DNA of 64,000 nt from contig NC_029533.1 of the NCBI RefSeq assembly GCF_001577835.2, positions 12,031 to 76,030 of the forward strand, written 5' to 3'. The notes under the pieces are model-generated. The model did no database searches. It saw only the letters and a list, made by a program, of their open reading frames with translations, and had not been told where the DNA came from. Position 1 is the stretch's first letter. Every line of letters starts with the position of its first letter. Positions 58,606 through 64,000 of this stretch are shown in pieces. The position numbers and the translations under genes are program-made. The DNA comes from Coturnix japonica. Taxonomy: Eukaryota > Chordata > Aves > Galliformes > Phasianidae.

Positions 58606-58662
58606 CTGTCTTAGTTTCAGATGGGACGGAGTTAGTTTGTTTTTTTGGTTTTTTTTTTTTTT
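58606..58662 (+). mobile_element. Possible LTR start truncated by the gap
   Basis: 'tgtcttagtttcagatggga' followed by 'cggagttagtttg' resembles the 5' end of a common avian ERV LTR type (TGTCCTGGTTTCAGCTGGGA, ATAGAGTTAATTTT; from memory). It runs into a T homopolymer and the 100-N gap. A young interspersed LTR would explain why the assembly broke here. Confidence 0.4.
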
Positions 58663-58762
58663 NNNNNNNNNNNNNNNNNNNNNNNNNNNNNNNNNNNNNN
58701 NNNNNNNNNNNNNNNNNNNNNNNNNNNNNNNNNNNNNNNNNNNNNNNNNNNNNNNNNNNNNN
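58663..58762. other. Assembly gap (100 N)
   Basis: Exactly 100 N, the conventional placeholder for a gap of unknown size. It separates the two copies of the 8-kb unit. Confidence 0.98.
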
Positions 58763-61700
58763 ATTAGAACAAATATTGATTTATGTTTTCTTTGAATGTG
58801 ATGTCAAATAATATCTTCTTATATGTCCTACTTTTTTTTCTGTGGAACAAAAATCACCATCATACTTTCCAAGCAGTTACTCGTTTTCCAAGATGAAGAG
58901 CCCTGGTGTCAATTTGCCCTCTCTTTTGGAGACTTCCAGATTATTATTCTTATTCTTCTGTATATATTCTCTAGTTTTATCTGTTTGGGGTTTTACTGTT
59001 TTTTCTTTTTGTTTTTTGTTGTTGTTGTTTTTAAGATCGAGAGGACACAGCTGCATGCAGTATTCAAGAGAGATAGACACTGTATTCATAAACAGGCTTA
59101 CAGATATTTCCTGGATTGCTATCCCATTTCTTTTTTCTGCATGTCTTTTGCAAAATCTTAGTTCTGAGATGCTTTTCTACTGGCCACTGAATACTGAGTT
59201 TCCCCCACCATTCTGTTATGTGAGATTATTATGCAGCAGATCCAGTGTAAGAATGAACGTCATTTGTGTCAGTTGTGTAAATTTTGTAGATCACCAAAGT
59301 TCTCTCACTAGGCTTCTCTTCCCTATCACACTTCTCCATTTCATGACAAATGCTTACATCTTCTTACCCCATGAGATGAACCAGAGAATGTAAATAAAGC
59401 CAAAAGAGAAGTGTTTTGATTTTAAGTTTCACATTTGAGAGCTAAAATTTGTCTGTTTAACCCTCCTCTTGCCTCTCTTGTGCCATCAACACTCACAGAG
59501 ATCATAAGTGGCTACCTCCTCTTTTGCAGACCTCAGCAAAATGCCTTACCTGCTGAACCCCTTCGTACTCCTAAAGCATGCAACCAAACTACACTTCACC
59601 AACTACACTACAATGGCCAGTTGCTCATGTAGTTGCCAATACCAGCTGAACTAATAGACCTCTTCCCATCAGTAAGAATCACTAAATGTGAAAGAAAATT
59701 CTCAGTGCAAAGAAATATATTCTTATCTGGTGGAGAGATTAACCTCCTCCAGAGTTGGACTCTGGAGGAGAGAAGGCTCTGGGGACACCTCATATCACAA
59801 GTCTAGTTGCTCTGTTCTCAAAAAGCAAAAATTCATCTATTTCACTCAGGGATGTTGTCAACAATTAGTCAGAAGCAGTGGGTTCCTGCATTACCCACTG
59901 AACCTTGATCTGTTTTCTTTTGGAGGACTGAGTTTCTATTGTTGATTGAATGACTGTTCTTTAGTAGTGAAGTCAGACATCCATATATGTGTAACTCCTT
60001 TCCTCATCAGAATTCTGTTCCCTCGAACAAATGAGCAGTACTGTTGTCTCTGATGTACTTGGCTTGGTGCCTCAGCAATAGCCAAAACCTCAGCTCCACA
60101 AAGACAAAATATGAAATTACTGGGCAGCTTCTCCAGAAAAAGGTCAAAGAATCTGGACATCACAGCTAAATATGTATCAACATTGTTCTACTTTGCTGTA
60201 AAAACAGGTAGATTTACCATTAAAATAAGCTGAATAATCTTTTTGCTCTCTTTCTCACTTCCTAAATATCAGCAGAAATTCTTCATTGATTTCAAACACT
60301 TGAAAAACATTGAACATTATAAGGAATGAAAATGAAAATGGTAAGAATAACAAAGGCTAAAATAACAACGCATGAGGCATCAAGAAATTTTGAAGCTAGA
60401 AAGCAAAAGCAAGTCATATCTAAACAGTATTTAAATACCTAAATAAATTGTCAAGAGCATAGAACTAAACTGTTCTCCCTTTCCATTGTCATAAGACAAA
60501 GTGCTAAAATTACTGCAAAGGAGATTTGCGGGGTAAGAATTTTCTGCTAAGAATAGTTAAGCATTAAGGATAAATTGTCACAGAAATATCAGAATGCCTG
60601 CCTTTGGAGGCATTAAAGAACAGATTAAGGAAACATCTGTAAAAAAGCAGTGTAGCTTTGGCTTATCCTGACTGGGGAAAAAGAAGGATTAAGTGACCTT
60701 TTAAATGGGTCACGCTTTTCAATAATCTTGTGGCTTTGGTTTGATTGTTTTTTTTTAACAAGTTTTTTTCACTGACATTTCTGAACTGTTTTTATCCCCT
60801 AGGGAAATGACTCATTTAATACAAAGTTTTTTGTTTCATTTCTCCTTTTAATACTTTAAGAGGCCTACAACAAAGCTTTACCAGAGATCATAGTGACAGA
60901 ACAAGTGACAGGACAATGGCTTTAAACTAAAAGAAGAGAGATTTAGTTCAGATGGCAGCTGTGCTTGTCACTCTTAAAATCAGTAGAAAGGAATAGGTGT
61001 CATAAATTACATAAACTGCATCCTAGAAGTGCCTATTTCTCTCATTAACTTTTGCTGCACTCTGAGTAATCAGCACAACTGTAGCTTTGTCTGTGTGTAC
61101 CTCTGAGCACATCTTACTAAGATTTCATATCCATCAAATTTAAATGGGTCAAATGATCTAGAATATAAACACCACAATATTTGATGTTATAAATGCCTAA
61201 CATCTTTTAGCAAGTTCCAGTGAATGATGAGAGAAGGGCCCCACAGTAAGTGAGAGAAAGAAACGGTTACAGAAACTGGGACAGGGGGAGTGAAAAGATA
61301 GTTTATGTAAAAGTTGTTAGAAGAATGGGGAGTGCAGACACTGGGTCTGGAATAACAAGGGGGATGAAGGCCATAAAGATAAGGGTGGAACAGCCTGAGA
61401 ACAGTGTGGTGATTAGATGTCCACAGGGCAACTGGAACCAATTTGGGGGGGTGCCCTCCCACAGGGTTAAAAGTTTACAGTGGGGAAGATGATGAGCCTT
61501 CATCCCACAGCCACCCCAGGACACACTACACACACACAAGGGGGGAGGGACTGCATGCTAATGGGGTCTCAGGAATGTAATGAATATATATACAAATTCC
61601 TGCAAAATACTGATTATTTATTAGTTCAACCTATATCTGTCACACATTTTCTCCTAATGGTGTGCAAGAGAGGTGGAGCTATCTCCCTTGCACCAGGGGG

Positions 61701-64000
61701 AATTAAGTCATTAAGCATACCTGCTTTATAACTACTTTGTGGTTATGGAGTTTGATTCCGCAAGTCACCAGGGTGCTCTCTGCAGTAAAGTGTCAGTTGG
61801 CAAGAAACCATCTAGCCCATCCACTGCCTAGAGATGCTGTATTGGGTTTGTTTTGTTTAAGATGTTTAGAAGTTGGGAAAAGGATAAATGCTAAATTAAT
61901 GAGAAGGAGAATACAATGGTGTTCTTCTTTCTAAAGTTTGTGTGAATGAAGTAATGGTGCACAATGACCATGAGTTAATGGTTATATAGCTAGCAGACTG
62001 TATTTCTTATGTTAACTCTACAAGAGATAACGCTTAAATTCTACACCCTGAGATACTGTGACAGGACAGGAGCTAACAACTGTATGAAAACACAGGCTGA
62101 TGACAAGGATTTTCTGATATTGATAGAGGAAACAAAACTTTAACCATGAAGTTTGGTATTTGAAATATTCAGAAAGAAGAAAGAAAAAAGAGAAACTGAA
62201 TTTTGAAAGAGAAATTCCAAATATTTCTAGTAAGATTCAGTTTTGAGGGGAAGAGGATAACTCATGAGTGAAGAAACTTTAGGAGGTGTCTGGTCCAAGT
62301 TCCTTCGCAAAGCAGGATTATGTCTGAGGTATGATCAGTTTTGTGAGAAATTTACTTAGGTCTGGAAAATCTAAAGGAGAAAGGCTGTACCATCTCTTCT
62401 GGGTAGGTAACATCACTCTTGATGTCCTCCCAGTGGAAAAGTTTCTACTTATATCTAGTCCATACATCTCTTATCTAAACCTGTGTCTGGTGTTTCAAGT
62501 CCCACCATACACCAGTTTGAAAAGTCCAGCTCCATGTAATAAAATCCTTGTAAATACTGCTGTTCTATATATTATGGGTATCTGAGGGCTTCAGGTCCCT
62601 CTGAAGCCCTCTGTGCATATAGAAAAAGCCCTCTTCCCTCAGCCTCTTCTTATACCACATCTGATTCAGCCCCATGACCATCTTTGTGGCCTTCTGCTGA
62701 AAGACCACTTTGTGAATGTCTTTACTGTGCTGGGGAGACTAAAACAGGATTCTACATATCATCTAATGAATGCTAATCAGAAGGCAGTAGTCATTTTCCT
62801 AGGCCTTTTAGATAGGTTTTGTTAATATAGCCTAGGATGTTGTTAGCATTTCTTCCAGGCACATTTTTAGCTACCAAGCTGGACATCAGTTCAGCAAGAT
62901 CCCCAAGTCACTCTCAATGGAGTTGATTTTCAACCATCACAGTAATCCAGTCAAACAATCTATGACACCACATTTCTCATTTCAATTACATTGCTGTACT
63001 TTGTCTGCATACAGTCTTCTAGTTCCTCCCATTTGTTTCACGGGCTGCTTGGATTTGTGTACATACACTTGAGTTTTATTTTATCCTGTTCTGTCATCCC
63101 TGAGGACTCACTTTTTCTTGTCACCTTGTACCTTTTTCTTTCACTGTTAATCTCTGCTTAATGACACAATTCGCCTTTTCCATCATTCCTAGTAAACATT
63201 CCCCTCAACAGGTTGGTCAGCTTCACTAAGATTATTTTGTAAAGCTTTACCAAATGTCCCTTGTCTCCCCAAGCAGTTCCTGGTCCTCAGAGACAGTTCT
63301 ACAGTTGTCAAAGCCTGTCATCAGGACCAGTTATGCAAAACCAAGTGTTGCCTGCAGCATCCAGGCCCTCCACCCAGTCTTTCTTCCTGTAGGGTCAAGG
63401 AAAACACAACCTGGACCGCCATGTCCTACACCTTCCCCCACAAATCATGGTTGTGTAGTCATTCTGGACATGCTCAAAGCCTCCCCAGTAGTATCTTTGG
63501 TGTCCACATGGTTAATCAGCAGGGGATAGTAGCCTGAGGTCTAGACAGACTTCAGTAGTCTCCCTGAAACATCTTATAGTCAATGCCCTAACAGAGAGCA
63601 AACATCCCTATATCTTACTAGATCACCAGAAAATGGTCTTCAGTCCCTGAAGGAAACAGTTTCCTGCTATCACACACTGGCTACTGCATTTTCAGGATTC
63701 GCTGGCTCTGAGCACATGCCATGTACAGTTTCCACTCTTTGCCTGATGCCAGAAACCAAACCAGTTCTGCAGTTGCAGATCTGCTAGTGGAGAAAGAGCC
63801 ATCTTCACCTCACCAGAAGTCACAAGCACCCAGCGTTCCCAGTCCTGGGAGCCTCCAGCAAACAGTCTCCAGCTGCTCTTTCTTCTGTGCATATGGAGGT
63901 TCAGGCTCTTGTCTTTGCAGTGTCTCTGTGAATAACTTGTCAATTTAATCATCCTTTGTGCTATGCAGCCTGCTCACTTCCTCCCACAACTCCTTGACAG
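58763..64000 (+). repeat. Second copy of the 8012-bp tandem unit (incomplete at window end)
   Basis: It repeats 50751-55988 at near identity, including the ancient CR1 (62342-63612). It contains no DHRS7C exon and, within the window, no GSG1L2 exon. All open frames here are the same as in copy one. Confidence 0.95.

Overview
This is vertebrate DNA and almost certainly avian. It has split exons with GT/AG borders and is crowded with CR1 LINEs on both strands, several still ending in the octamer-like tail (gattctatgattcta). It also carries solo LTRs, a gamma-c type (OR14-like) olfactory receptor pseudogene and several host gene remnants. I cannot name the order or species from the sequence. Two runs of N (2086-2110 and exactly 100 N at 58663-58762) show it is a scaffold with gaps.

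Left block (about 2-19 kb): remnants of host genes that lie on human chromosome 20. MANBAL comes first (two coding exons, one in-frame stop, intact poly(A) signals). Next are a 68-bp minisatellite, a CpG-rich block, two internal exons of DYNLRB1 with no last exon, and the last five coding exons of ITCH. The ITCH exons keep introns but carry a stop and frameshifts. A second, longer copy of the ITCH 3' UTR sits about 3.4 kb further on, inside a CR1 element, between two direct copies of the same ~49-bp CR1 stretch.

Middle block (19-41 kb): a repeat yard. A 920-bp unit (CR1 plus a 365-bp solo LTR) occurs twice in opposite orientation, with no difference that I can see by eye. Between the copies lie nested CR1s and a second solo LTR. 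From about 28.9 to 35.7 kb there is an older, diverged palindrome. Each arm carries a broken gammaretrovirus-like pol fragment, broken ATAD2-like exons and a C-rich/G-rich quasi-repeat; the axis lies in G-rich DNA near 31.4-31.9 kb. Two copies of a tRNA-derived, CR1-tailed SINE are present; one has two tRNA-like heads in tandem. A truncated OR14-like receptor and more CR1 pieces complete the block.

Right block (41-64 kb): the only clearly working gene. DHRS7C is complete in six coding exons (311 codons plus stop, all SDR catalytic residues present). It is followed on the opposite strand by the terminal exon of a GSG1L2-like gene, a known genomic neighbour of DHRS7C. The sequence from 50751 is then repeated from 58763 with a period of 8012 bp across the 100-N gap, nearly identical. 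This is either a very recent tandem duplication or an assembly duplication.

Overall, an ordinary conserved locus (DHRS7C-GSG1L2) abuts a mosaic of decayed segmental duplications from at least two other loci. That would fit a subtelomeric, pericentromeric or sex-chromosome-like setting; this setting is inference.
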